From Candidatus Falkowiibacteriota bacterium (GTDB taxonomy: Bacteria > Patescibacteriota > Patescibacteriia > CAIXNZ01), in contig CAIXNZ010000002.1 of assembly GCA_903920975.1 (NCBI GenBank), forward strand, positions 1 through 7,128: a DNA stretch of 7,128 bases, in the 5' to 3' direction. Below the pieces are notes generated by a model that worked only from the letters and a program-made list of their open reading frames with translations, was not told the DNA's origin and did no database searches. Made by a program: the position numbers and the translations under genes. Of the stretch, positions 1-5,684 are shown in pieces (within the stretch, counting starts at the first letter, position 1; each line of letters opens with the position of its first letter).

Positions 1-344
1 CAGTTTCGCTTAAGGAAAAAAAGGAAACAAAGTCTACGAGAAAAAAAAGCGTTGATACTAAAAATGCCTATAGAGTTTTAATTAGTCCCGTAGTTACAGA
101 AAAAGCCACGACTTTAGTGGCGGAAAATAAATATGCCTTTGAAGTTGCTTGTAACACAAATAAGATAGAAGTTAAAAAGGCCATTAAAAATGTTTATGGT
201 TTTGAACCCTTGGAGGTGAATATTATTAATGTCAGAGGCAAGAAAGCAAGCTATGGCCGAATTGAAGGCAAAAGAAAAAAATGGAAAAAGGCTATAGTAA
301 CTCTAAAAAAAGGCGATAAGATTGAAATTTACGAAGGCGTGTAA
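1..344 (+). CDS. rplW: 50S ribosomal protein uL23 (L23), 5' partial
   Basis: This large-subunit protein binds 23S rRNA at the rim of the peptide exit tunnel, where trigger factor and SRP dock. The reading frame is open from base 3 with no stop upstream, so the gene begins outside the window; 113 residues are visible. The GTG at 117 is internal and is not the start, because conserved L23 sequence (AYRVLISPVVTEKA, about bases 66-107) lies before it in frame. The Glu of VTEK (bases 99-101) matches the trigger-factor-docking Glu18 of E. coli. The tunnel-side loop is recognisable as RGKKASYGRIEGKRKKWKKA, followed by the ending VTLKKGDKIEIYEG. At least 21 residues rich in Lys, Ser and Thr precede the core, which is an N-terminal extension not found in E. 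coli L23. The gene ends in TAA, 18 nt before rplB. The identification is secure. Confidence 0.97.
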   Translation, partial: VSLKEKKETKSTRKKSVDTKNAYRVLISPVVTEKATTLVAENKYAFEVACNTNKIEVKKAIKNVYGFEPLEVNIINVRGKKASYGRIEGKRKKWKKAIVTLKKGDKIEIYEGV

Positions 345-354
345 TCGAATAATC

Positions 355-362
355 ATTTAAAT
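355..362 (+). promoter_or_regulatory. ATTTAAAT octamer directly before the rplB start
   Basis: The palindrome ATTTAAAT abuts the rplB ATG. No Shine-Dalgarno-like purine run lies 4-12 nt upstream. The same octamer abuts the starts of rplX and rpsE and sits 2 nt before that of rpsQ. A role in translation initiation is inferred; background AT richness is the alternative. Confidence 0.4.
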
Positions 363-1205
363 ATGCCAGTTAAATTATACAAATCAACAAAGGGTGGCCG
401 AAGAAATTCAAGCGTTGACACGTTTGAAGATATTAGCGTTACCGAGCCATATAAAAAGTTGATTACTATTAAAAAAAGAAGTGGCGGTCGCAATGTTTAC
501 GGCAGAATTACCGTCAGACATATTGGCGGCGGGGCCAAGAGATTTATTAGAATAATTGATTTTAAAAGAGATAAATATGATATGGAAGGCGTAGTTACTA
601 CGATTGAATATGATCCTAATAGAAATGCCCGCATTGGCTTGATTTCTTATGCTGATGGTGAAAAAAGATATATAATTACCCCAACAGAATTAAAAATTGG
701 CGATAAGATTGTTTCTTCGAGAAATAATAAAATTGAAATAAAGCCGGGTAATGCCATGACCCTTAAAGATATTCCTGTTGGCTCAATGATTTATAATATT
801 GAATTAACGCCAGGTAAGGGCGGACAAATAGTCAGAAGCGCGGGTTGTAGCGCCCAGTTAATGGCCCTAGAGGAAGATTATGCTTTAATAAAATTACCTT
901 CTTCTGAGATTAGAAAAGTATTACAAAGTTGCATGGCCACAATTGGCACAGCCAGTAATCCAGAATCCATGACCATTGTTATCGGCAAAGCTGGTCGTAA
1001 AAGACATATGGGCATAAAGCCAACAGTACGTGGTAAGGTTATGAATCCAGTTGACCATCCACATGGCGGCGGTGAAGGCAAACATCCGATTGGTATGAAA
1101 TATCCAAAAACCCCCTGGGGCAAGCATGCCTTAGGTGTCAAAACACGAAAAGTAAAAAAATATTCTGATTCATTCATCGTTTCACGCAGAAAAAAGAAAA
1201 ATTAA
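363..1205 (+). CDS. rplB: 50S ribosomal protein uL2 (L2)
   Basis: uL2 is a primary 23S rRNA-binding protein needed for subunit association and peptidyl transferase centre assembly. It has 280 residues, close to the usual 270-280. The N-terminal OB-like RNA-binding region includes SGGRNVYGRITVRHIGGGAKR (about residues 40-60, a block the family keeps well) and then YDPNRNARIGLI (83-94). The central SH3-like part has PGNAMTLKDIPVGSMIYNIE (128-147) and PGKGGQIVRSAG (150-161). The C-terminal signature NPVDHPHGGGEGK (228-240) carries the His corresponding to E. coli His229 at residue 232. One departure is Ala58, where the GGGHK block normally has His. The tail after SDSFIVSRRK is short and basic. 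The ATG start gives the standard MPVKLYK opening. The gene lies 18 nt after rplW and 17 nt before rpsS. Confidence 0.99.
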   Translation: MPVKLYKSTKGGRRNSSVDTFEDISVTEPYKKLITIKKRSGGRNVYGRITVRHIGGGAKRFIRIIDFKRDKYDMEGVVTTIEYDPNRNARIGLISYADGEKRYIITPTELKIGDKIVSSRNNKIEIKPGNAMTLKDIPVGSMIYNIELTPGKGGQIVRSAGCSAQLMALEEDYALIKLPSSEIRKVLQSCMATIGTASNPESMTIVIGKAGRKRHMGIKPTVRGKVMNPVDHPHGGGEGKHPIGMKYPKTPWGKHALGVKTRKVKKYSDSFIVSRRKKKN

Positions 1206-1222
1206 AAGTTAACTAGATCAAT

Positions 1223-1534
1223 ATGTCAAGAAGTCTAAAAAAAGGTCCATACATCAATGAGAAGTTAATTAAGAAACTTTCTCAATTAAAGGCCGGTGAT
1301 AAAACCGTGACTAAAACTTGGGATAGAGCTTGTACAATTACGCCAGAAATGGTGGGATTTAAAATCGGCGTGCATAATGGCAAAGAACATTTAGTAGTTG
1401 ATATTATTGAAAATATGGTTGGTCATCGTTTAGGCGAATTTTCACCAACTAAAAAATTTATTAAACATGGCGGTAGAATGGCCAAAGAACAGGCTAGGGA
1501 GGGTGCGCCAGCAGCCCCAGCCAGCAAGGTTTAA
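1223..1534 (+). CDS. rpsS: 30S ribosomal protein uS19 (S19) with short C-terminal tail
   Basis: uS19 sits in the head of the 30S subunit, pairs with uS13 and contacts the A-site finger side of the intersubunit bridge. The sequence opens with the family hallmark MSRSLKKGPY and continues with TWDRACTITPEMVGFKIGVH (residues 32-51), then ENMVGHRLGEFSPTKKF (63-79). Its 103 residues exceed the typical 90-95. The extra residues form a low-complexity end (AREGAPAAPASKV, 91-103) rich in Ala and Pro that is probably disordered. The ATG is 17 nt after rplB with no Shine-Dalgarno sequence in the A/T-rich leader. The next gene, rplV, starts 11 nt after the TAA stop. The identification is unambiguous. Confidence 0.99.
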   Translation: MSRSLKKGPYINEKLIKKLSQLKAGDKTVTKTWDRACTITPEMVGFKIGVHNGKEHLVVDIIENMVGHRLGEFSPTKKFIKHGGRMAKEQAREGAPAAPASKV

Positions 1535-1545
1535 ATTATTAATAT

Positions 1546-2157
1546 ATGCAAGTCAAAGCTAATTTGAATTATTTAAGGATGTCGCCCAAAAAAGTACGCT
1601 GGGTCGCTGCTTTTGTTCGCGGTATGAAAGTTGAGCAAGCGCTTGTTCAATTGAATTATTTAAATAAGGCAGCTAAAAAGCCAATTATTAAGCTAATAAA
1701 TTCAGCGGTTGCCAATGCAGCGCATAATTTTAATTTAAAAAAAGAGAATTTATATATTAAAGAAATAAAAGCAGATATGGCCGGAGCGCTAAAGCGTTGG
1801 ACGCCAAAAGCGCATGGTCGGGCAACTCCGATTCTAAAGAGATTGACACATCTGACTTTAGTTTTAGATGAATTGGTGCCGACTAAAAAGAAAGCTACGG
1901 CCAAAACAGCCAAGAAAAAAGAAGAGGTTGTCAAAGTTAAATCTTTGGAAGAAATTAAGATAGCGCCAAAATCTGAAAGTATTTTAGCCAGTGAAAAAAA
2001 GGAAACTAAGCCCGAAGGCCATGAAAAAGAGATTGATAAGGAAATAATTGATGTTAGGATGGAAGGTAAGCACCGTCATAAACAACAAGAAGATAGAAGA
2101 ACAATGAAAAAAGCCAAGGGTTTTATTAAAAAAATGTTTAACCGCAAGGCCGGTTAA
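1546..2157 (+). CDS. rplV: 50S ribosomal protein uL22 (L22) with about 90-residue C-terminal extension
   Basis: uL22 binds all 23S rRNA domains, and its beta-hairpin lines the peptide exit tunnel. The core (residues 1-111) has the expected pattern: RMSPKKVRWVAAFVRG (11-26), INSAVANAAHN (51-61) and the hairpin GALKRWTPKAHGRATPILKR (80-99), where Leu82-Lys83-Arg84 aligns with the Met-Lys-Arg of E. coli linked to macrolide resistance. Standard L22 ends near residue 110-115, but this one continues to 203. The extension has two parts. Residues 112-165 are a Lys/Glu/Ala low-complexity linker. Residues 166-203 are a more structured-looking basic block (IIDVRMEGKHRHKQ, then GFIKKMFNRKAG). Similar endings are, as I recall, seen on Parcubacteria-type L22; this is recollection, not a search. 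The gene ends in tandem TAA TAA, 17 nt before rpsC. Confidence 0.98.
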   Translation: MQVKANLNYLRMSPKKVRWVAAFVRGMKVEQALVQLNYLNKAAKKPIIKLINSAVANAAHNFNLKKENLYIKEIKADMAGALKRWTPKAHGRATPILKRLTHLTLVLDELVPTKKKATAKTAKKKEEVVKVKSLEEIKIAPKSESILASEKKETKPEGHEKEIDKEIIDVRMEGKHRHKQQEDRRTMKKAKGFIKKMFNRKAG

Positions 2158-2174
2158 TAAATTACTATTATCAT

Positions 2175-2849
2175 ATGGGACATAAAGTTAATCCAAAAGT
2201 AATAAGATTAGGCATTACCAGAACCTGGGAGTCTAAATGGTTTTCCAGAAATAATTTTGGAATTTATTTAAAACAGGATGTTCTAATCAGAAAGTTTTTA
2301 AGAGCAAAATTAAAAGATTCGGGCATTGCTAAAATAGAAATTGAGCGCTCTGGTGAAAATGTAAATATTATTATTAAAGCGGTTAGGCCAGGTGTTATTA
2401 TCGGTCGTGGCGGTATGGGCGTTGAGTCTTTGAAAAACGAGATAAAAGAGAAAATTTTAAGCAAAAATGATGTAAAAGTACCCACTAAGATTAATTTGAA
2501 TGTTAATATATTGGAAGTTGATAAGCCAAATTTAAATGCTCAGGTAGTTGTTGATGCCATAATTGCCGATATTGAAAAAAGAGTAGCCTTTCGCAGGGTA
2601 ATGAAGCAGGCCATCAGCCGAGTAATGAGAGCCGGTGCCAGGGGTGTTAAGGTTGGAGTTGGCGGTCGTTTAAATGGCGCAGAAATTGCCAGAACAGAGG
2701 TTTTGTCAGAAGGCAGTATACCATTGCATACTTTGAGAGCAGATATAGATTATTCTCGCGGTGCAGCCAGCACTATTTATGGGAAAATTGGCGTCAAGGT
2801 CTGGATTTATCGCGGAGATATTTTTAATAAAGAAACAAGTAAAAAATAA
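2175..2849 (+). CDS. rpsC: 30S ribosomal protein uS3 (S3)
   Basis: uS3 lies at the mRNA entry channel in the 30S head and contributes to ribosomal mRNA helicase activity. The opening MGHKVNPKVIRLGITRTWES is diagnostic. The KH domain has its GVIIGRGG loop at residues 73-80. The C-terminal domain has EKRVAFRRVMKQAI (134-147), in which Arg140, Arg141 and Lys144 match the E. coli entry-pore residues Arg131, Arg132 and Lys135. It is followed by GGRLNGAEIARTE (163-175) and PLHTLRADIDY (183-193). At 224 residues it is of normal length, with only a short tail after WIYRGDIF. The CATATG start has no Shine-Dalgarno sequence. The TAA stop is just 2 nt before rplP, so those two genes are probably translationally coupled. 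Confidence 0.99.
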   Translation: MGHKVNPKVIRLGITRTWESKWFSRNNFGIYLKQDVLIRKFLRAKLKDSGIAKIEIERSGENVNIIIKAVRPGVIIGRGGMGVESLKNEIKEKILSKNDVKVPTKINLNVNILEVDKPNLNAQVVVDAIIADIEKRVAFRRVMKQAISRVMRAGARGVKVGVGGRLNGAEIARTEVLSEGSIPLHTLRADIDYSRGAASTIYGKIGVKVWIYRGDIFNKETSKK

Positions 2850-2851
2850 TT

Positions 2852-3265
2852 ATGTTAATGCCCCGAAAAGTAAAATTTAGAAAATGGCATAAAGGCAGAA
2901 AAAGAGGGAAGGGAGTTGCCGCTGTTGCTACAGAAATCAGCTTTGGCAGTTATGGCTTAAAGTCTTTGGGCCATGCTTGGGTTACGGCCAGACAAATTGA
3001 GGCAGCGAGACGTGCCGTAACACATTTTTTGAAAAAAGGTGGCCGTGTTTGGATCAGAATTTTTCCAGACAGACCCAGAACTAAAAAAGGCGCGGAAGTG
3101 CCCATGGGCGGCGGAAAAGGTGCCCCAGAGTTTTTTGTGGCCGTGGTTAAACCAGGTACTGTTATACTTGAAGTTGAAGGTGTAAATTTGGTAACAGCCA
3201 AAGAAGCTTTAACTTTAGCTAGTCATAAATTACCGATGAAAACAAAATTTTTAGTTAAAGAATAA
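2852..3265 (+). CDS. rplP: 50S ribosomal protein uL16 (L16)
   Basis: uL16 joins late in 50S assembly and helps position tRNA near the A site and central protuberance. The sequence runs MLMPRKVKFRKWHKGRKRGK (1-20), SFGSYGLKSLG (30-40), TARQIEAARRA (45-55), WIRIFPDRP (67-75), MGGGKGAPEFFVA (85-97) and KLPMKTKFLVKE at the end. Its 137 residues match the family. The start at MLMP is preferred over the ATG two codons later because MLxP is the usual opening. Pro84 stands where E. coli has Arg81, the residue hydroxylated there by the oxygenase RoxA/YcfD. The gene starts 2 nt after the rpsC stop and ends in tandem TAA TAA. Translational coupling to rpsC is inferred from the spacing. Confidence 0.99.
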   Translation: MLMPRKVKFRKWHKGRKRGKGVAAVATEISFGSYGLKSLGHAWVTARQIEAARRAVTHFLKKGGRVWIRIFPDRPRTKKGAEVPMGGGKGAPEFFVAVVKPGTVILEVEGVNLVTAKEALTLASHKLPMKTKFLVKE

Positions 3266-3274
3266 TAAATCATT

Positions 3275-3499
3275 ATGAAAGCCAAGGAAGAATTAAAAGA
3301 ACTAAAATTAAAATCTGAAACCGAGTTAAACCGATTGTTGGTTTCGAGTAGGGAAAAATTAAGAGATTTGAGATTTAAAGTTTCGCAGAATCAGTTGAAA
3401 AATATCAGAGAAGTCAGAATGATCAGAAAGAAAAATGCACAAATCTTAACTATTTTAAAGCAAAAGAAAGCTCTTGAGAAAGAGGCTAAAGCAAGCTAA
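3275..3499 (+). CDS. rpmC: 50S ribosomal protein uL29 (L29)
   Basis: uL29 is a small two-helix protein next to uL23 at the exit-tunnel rim. The 74 residues form the expected antiparallel alpha-hairpin. The first helix holds the Leu/Glu-rich ELKLKSETELNRLLVSSREK, followed by the family-typical LRDLRFKVSQNQLKN. The second helix begins at REVRMIRKKNAQILTILKQ, matching the usual R-x-V-R-x-x-I-A-R-I-x-T pattern with KKNAQ in place of R-x-I-A-R. The tail EKEAKAS is a few residues longer than in E. coli (63 residues). Position between rplP (9 nt upstream) and rpsQ (14 nt downstream) supports the call, because short coiled helices alone are weak evidence. Confidence 0.97.
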   Translation: MKAKEELKELKLKSETELNRLLVSSREKLRDLRFKVSQNQLKNIREVRMIRKKNAQILTILKQKKALEKEAKAS

Positions 3500-3503
3500 A
3501 ATA

Positions 3504-3511
3504 ATTTAAAT
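3504..3511 (+). promoter_or_regulatory. ATTTAAAT octamer 2 nt before the rpsQ start
   Basis: This ATTTAAAT copy is followed by AT and then the rpsQ ATG, so it is shifted 2 nt relative to the copies before rplB, rplX and rpsE. The 14-nt spacer is entirely A/T and contains no purine-rich ribosome binding site. Confidence 0.35.
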
Positions 3512-3513
3512 AT

Positions 3514-3771
3514 ATGGAAGATAAGAAGACAGTTAAAAATAAAAGAAGATTTGAAGGAGCAGTGGTTGGCAATAAGATGGCCAAAACCATCTCTGTTTTA
3601 GTTGTGCGCGCCAAAATTCATCCTAAATATAAAAAACAATATAAAGTAAGCAAAAAGTATAAAGTCGACGATCCTAAACTTGAAGCTAAGATAGGCGATA
3701 AGGTTATTTTTGAAGAATGCAGGCCGATTTCAAAGGATAAAAAATGGAGATTGGTTAGTATTATTAAATAA
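3514..3771 (+). CDS. rpsQ: 30S ribosomal protein uS17 (S17)
   Basis: uS17 is a primary 16S rRNA binder in the 30S body with an OB fold. The family blocks are present: RRFEGAVVGNKMAKTISVLV (about residues 11-30), the HPKYKKQYKVSKKYKVDDP loop (36-54), GDKVIFEECRPISKDKKWRL (61-80) and VSIIK at the C-terminus. The 85 residues match the usual length. In E. coli this is the last gene of the S10 operon, followed by a longer gap and the separate spc operon. Here rplN starts only 9 nt after the TAA, with nothing resembling a terminator between. Confidence is high. Confidence 0.98.
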   Translation: MEDKKTVKNKRRFEGAVVGNKMAKTISVLVVRAKIHPKYKKQYKVSKKYKVDDPKLEAKIGDKVIFEECRPISKDKKWRLVSIIK

Positions 3772-3780
3772 TTTTTATAT

Positions 3781-4152
3781 ATGGTACAACACCGAACAAT
3801 GTTAAAATTAGCCGATAATACAGGTGCAAAAAAATTGCAGGTGATTAGAGTTTTGGGCGGCTATAGAAAAAGATATGCTCGGTTGGGTGATATTGTGACT
3901 TGTAGCGTCAAAGAAGCAGCGCCCCACGGCATGGTTAAAAAAGGTGATATTGTTTATGGTGTTTTGGTACGCACCAGAAAAGAGGTGAAAAGAAAGGATG
4001 GATCATATATAAGATTTGATGATAATGCCGCGGTCATTGTTGACAAAAAGACCAAAGAACCAAAAGGCACGCGTATTTTGGGTCCTATAGCCAGAGAACT
4101 GCGAGCTCAGGGATTTGCGAAAATTATTTCTTTAGCGCCTGAGGTTTTATAA
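3781..4152 (+). CDS. rplN: 50S ribosomal protein uL14 (L14)
   Basis: uL14 binds 23S rRNA at the subunit interface with uL3 and bL19, forms intersubunit bridges, and is the docking site of the silencing factor RsfS. The signatures are LADNTGAKKLQVIRVLGG (10-27), GDIVTCSVKEAAPHG (36-50), KKGDIVYGVLVRTRKE (53-68), GSYIRFDDNAAVIVD (74-88) and GTRILGPIARELR (96-108). The length of 123 residues is normal. The opening is MVQ rather than the common MIQ. This is the first gene of the spc operon in other bacteria, yet it follows rpsQ by 9 nt of pure A/T (ATTTTTATAT after the stop region), so it is most likely cotranscribed with the S10 genes. Confidence 0.99.
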   Translation: MVQHRTMLKLADNTGAKKLQVIRVLGGYRKRYARLGDIVTCSVKEAAPHGMVKKGDIVYGVLVRTRKEVKRKDGSYIRFDDNAAVIVDKKTKEPKGTRILGPIARELRAQGFAKIISLAPEVL

Positions 4153-4159
4153 TTCATTT

Positions 4160-4167
4160 ATTTAAAT
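4160..4167 (+). promoter_or_regulatory. ATTTAAAT octamer directly before the rplX start
   Basis: The palindrome ATTTAAAT sits flush against the rplX ATG, in the same register as before rplB and rpsE. The only purine-rich string nearby (GAGG at 4141-4144) lies inside rplN, too far upstream to act as a ribosome binding site. Confidence 0.4.
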
Positions 4168-4485
4168 ATGAAGATAAAAAAAGGTGACAGAGTAAAGGTA
4201 ATAGCCGGTAAAGATAGAGGCAAGAAGGGCAAGATCTTGCAAGTTTATGCTGTCAGGAATAAGGTGACTGTTGAAGGTATTAATTTGGCGATTAAACACG
4301 TCAAGCCGAGAAAGCAAAATGAGAAAGGTCAAAAAATAGAATTTCCAGCGCCACTTAATATTTCTAACTTGATGTTGCTTTGCCCAAAGTGCAATAAAGC
4401 AACCAGGGTGGCTTATAAAATTTTAGCTGATAAAAAGAATAATAAAGCTAGGATTTGCGTCAAATGTAAAGAATTAATTGATTAA
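4168..4485 (+). CDS. rplX: 50S ribosomal protein uL24 (L24) with four-Cys zinc-ribbon tail
   Basis: uL24 initiates 50S assembly on domain I of 23S rRNA and its loop reaches the exit-tunnel opening. The KOW motif occupies the N-terminus (KKGDRVKVIAGKDRGKKGKI, residues 4-23). It is followed by VEGINLAIKHVKP (35-47) and the middle block IEFPAPLNISNLML (57-70). The C-terminal part carries two CxxC pairs, Cys72/Cys75 and Cys97/Cys100, consistent with a structural zinc site as found in many bacterial L24 proteins (E. coli lacks it). At 105 residues the length is typical. The stop is 2 nt before rplE; this junction is where E. coli S8 represses the spc mRNA, but I see no recognisable helix-21-like hairpin here. 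Confidence 0.99.
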   Translation: MKIKKGDRVKVIAGKDRGKKGKILQVYAVRNKVTVEGINLAIKHVKPRKQNEKGQKIEFPAPLNISNLMLLCPKCNKATRVAYKILADKKNNKARICVKCKELID

Positions 4486-4487
4486 TT

Positions 4488-5048
4488 ATGAATTTAAGTG
4501 AATATTACAAAAAAAAGGTAGTGCCTGAAATGAAAAAGCAATTCAACTATAAAAATGATTTGCAGGTGCCAAAATTGGAAAAGGTTGTCTTAAATGCTGG
4601 TTTAAGCAAGGGTTTGAAGGATGCTAGTTTTATGGAAACAGTAGAGAATACTTTAAGCAGAATTTCCGGACAAAAACCATTAAAAACTAAGGCTAAAAAA
4701 TCAATTTCTAATTTTAAAATTCGCCAAGGCATGGTAATCGGCATGAAAGTAACTTTACGAGGCAGGCGGATGTATGATTTTGTTGAAAAATTAATCAAAG
4801 TGACCTTGCCCCGCGTCAGGGATTTTCGTGGTTTAGCTTTGAATATGCTGGATACAAATGGCAATTTAAATATCGGCATTAAAGAACATATAGCCTTCCC
4901 CGAAATTAAGGCAGATGAAATAGAAAAATTACATGGTTTAGAAATTGCTATTGTTTCAACTGCGAAAAGCAAAACAGAGGGCCAGGCATTATTTGCAGCT
5001 TTGGGTTTTCCCTTTAAGGCTGATAATAAATCTGAAGAAAATAAATAA
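4488..5048 (+). CDS. rplE: 50S ribosomal protein uL5 (L5)
   Basis: uL5 binds 5S rRNA together with uL18 in the central protuberance and contacts P-site tRNA and uS13. The protein has 186 residues, against about 180 normally. The blocks are LSEYYKKKVVPEM (3-15), VPKLEKVVLNAGLSKG (27-42), ISGQKPLKTKAKKSISNFKI (59-78), the G-x-x-x-G-x-K-VTLRG segment (81-92), YDFVEKLIKVTLPRVRDFRG (96-115) and GIKEHIAFPEI (130-140). The last residues (KADNKSEENK) form a short charged tail. The A-rich run at 4509-4516 encodes the KKK of the start region and does not break the frame. The gene begins 2 nt after rplX, which suggests translational coupling, and ends 5 nt before rpsN. Confidence 0.99.
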   Translation: MNLSEYYKKKVVPEMKKQFNYKNDLQVPKLEKVVLNAGLSKGLKDASFMETVENTLSRISGQKPLKTKAKKSISNFKIRQGMVIGMKVTLRGRRMYDFVEKLIKVTLPRVRDFRGLALNMLDTNGNLNIGIKEHIAFPEIKADEIEKLHGLEIAIVSTAKSKTEGQALFAALGFPFKADNKSEENK

Positions 5049-5053
5049 TTTTT

Positions 5054-5239
5054 ATGTCAACAAAAGCACAGGTTGCAAAATCTAACAGAAAGCCAAAATA
5101 TTCATCCCGAATTGTCAGGCGCTGTTGGCGTTGTGGCCGAAAACATGGCTATATGCGCGACTTTGATATTTGCAGAATATGTTTTCGAGAGTTGGCCACC
5201 AAAGGTGAAATACCCGGCATTAAAAAAAGTAGCTGGTAA
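5054..5239 (+). CDS. rpsN: 30S ribosomal protein uS14, zinc-binding short form (S14 type Z)
   Basis: uS14 binds 16S rRNA in the 30S head beside uS3, uS10 and uS19. The 61-residue length and the four cysteines Cys24-x2-Cys27 and Cys40-x2-Cys43 identify the zinc-binding C+ form rather than the longer C- form (about 100 residues) that E. coli uses. The C-terminal signature CRICFRELATKGEIPGIKKS, then a final Trp, is nearly canonical. The N-terminus (MSTKAQVAKSNRKPKYSSR) corresponds to the usual MAKKALIxKxxRKPKF. The gene lies 5 nt after rplE. It is followed by the longest non-coding spacer in the window (49 nt) before rpsH. Confidence 0.99.
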   Translation: MSTKAQVAKSNRKPKYSSRIVRRCWRCGRKHGYMRDFDICRICFRELATKGEIPGIKKSSW

Positions 5240-5288
5240 AAGTTTACTATTAAATTAATTTTAACTATTAGTAAGTTATATAAATTCT
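5240..5288 (+). other. 49-nt A/T-rich rpsN-rpsH spacer with weak inverted repeat
   Basis: This is the longest intergenic spacer in the window. It holds a 6-bp inverted repeat, TTACTA at 5244-5249 and TAGTAA at 5269-5274, around a 19-nt loop. The arms contain only one G:C pair and no T-run follows, so it does not look like an intrinsic terminator. A TATATAAAT string (about 5276-5284) sits against the rpsH start but has no partner -35 element at suitable spacing. It may serve only as an unstructured leader for rpsH. Confidence 0.3.
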
Positions 5289-5684
5289 ATGATTACCGAT
5301 CCGATAGCAGACATGTTAACAAGAATACGCAATGCGCAAGCAGTTAATAAAAATGAGGTTTTGATGCCATATTCAAAGCTTAAGTTTGAAATAGCTAAAA
5401 TATTAAAGCATGAAGATTACATTGCCAATTTTGAAAAAGTTGAGGAATTAAAATTTCCTCAGATAAAAATAAATTTGAAATATTTTGAAAATAAGCAACC
5501 GGCGATTTTACACATTCGTAGGATTAGCAAACCAGGTCAGCGCGTTTACGCTGGTAAAAATCAAATGCCCAATGTCTTAAATAATTTAGGTATAGCCATT
5601 ATTTCTACCTCTAGCGGTTTATTGACCAATAAAGACGCCAAGAAAAAAGGGTTGGGAGGCGAGGTTATTTGTGAAATTTGGTAA
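5289..5684 (+). CDS. rpsH: 30S ribosomal protein uS8 (S8)
   Basis: uS8 is a primary 16S rRNA binder (helix 21 and 25 region) that organises the 30S platform side; in E. coli it also represses the spc operon by binding its mRNA. The sequence begins with the family hallmark DPIADMLTRIRNA (4-16), then MPYSKLKFEIAKILK (26-40). The second domain shows ILHIRRISKPGQRVYAGKNQ (73-92) and the RNA-binding signature GIAIISTSSGLLTNKDAKKK (101-120), ending GGEVICEIW. At 131 residues it is of standard length and complete. It starts after a 49-nt A/T-rich spacer without a Shine-Dalgarno sequence and is followed by 30 nt before rplF, so it is the most isolated gene in this compact operon. Confidence 0.99.
   Translation: MITDPIADMLTRIRNAQAVNKNEVLMPYSKLKFEIAKILKHEDYIANFEKVEELKFPQIKINLKYFENKQPAILHIRRISKPGQRVYAGKNQMPNVLNNLGIAIISTSSGLLTNKDAKKKGLGGEVICEIW

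Noticed and set aside
117..344. GTG at 117 as the start of rplW
   Set aside because: Conserved L23 sequence (AYRVLISPVVTEKA) continues upstream in the same frame with no stop to the window edge, so 117 is internal.
1526..1529. AAGG before rplV (and GAGG at 4141-4144 before rplX) as Shine-Dalgarno sites
   Set aside because: They lie inside the preceding coding sequences, 16 nt and 23 nt from the ATG respectively, beyond the usual 4-12 nt spacing.
4509..4516. A8 run in rplE (and a similar one at 41-48 in rplW) as a programmed frameshift site
   Set aside because: Both frames continue normally through the run into conserved protein sequence, and no downstream structure or alternative product is evident. 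The runs reflect Lys codons in an AT-rich genome.
4547..4972. 141-codon minus-strand open frame opposite rplE
   Set aside because: It is fully antisense to a clear rplE, shows no recognisable domain, and is a by-product of the codon bias of the real gene. The same applies to the other minus-strand frames opposite rplB, rplV, rpsC, rplP, rpsH and rpsE.
5073..5258. 61-codon plus-strand frame overlapping rpsN
   Set aside because: It overlaps rpsN in another frame; the rpsN product is a complete, canonical four-Cys uS14, whereas the alternative product has no family features.
5244..5274. Inverted repeat after rpsN as an intrinsic terminator
   Set aside because: The stem is only 6 bp with one G:C pair, the loop is 19 nt, and no T-run follows. 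Termination here would also cut off rpsH, rplF, rplR and rpsE.
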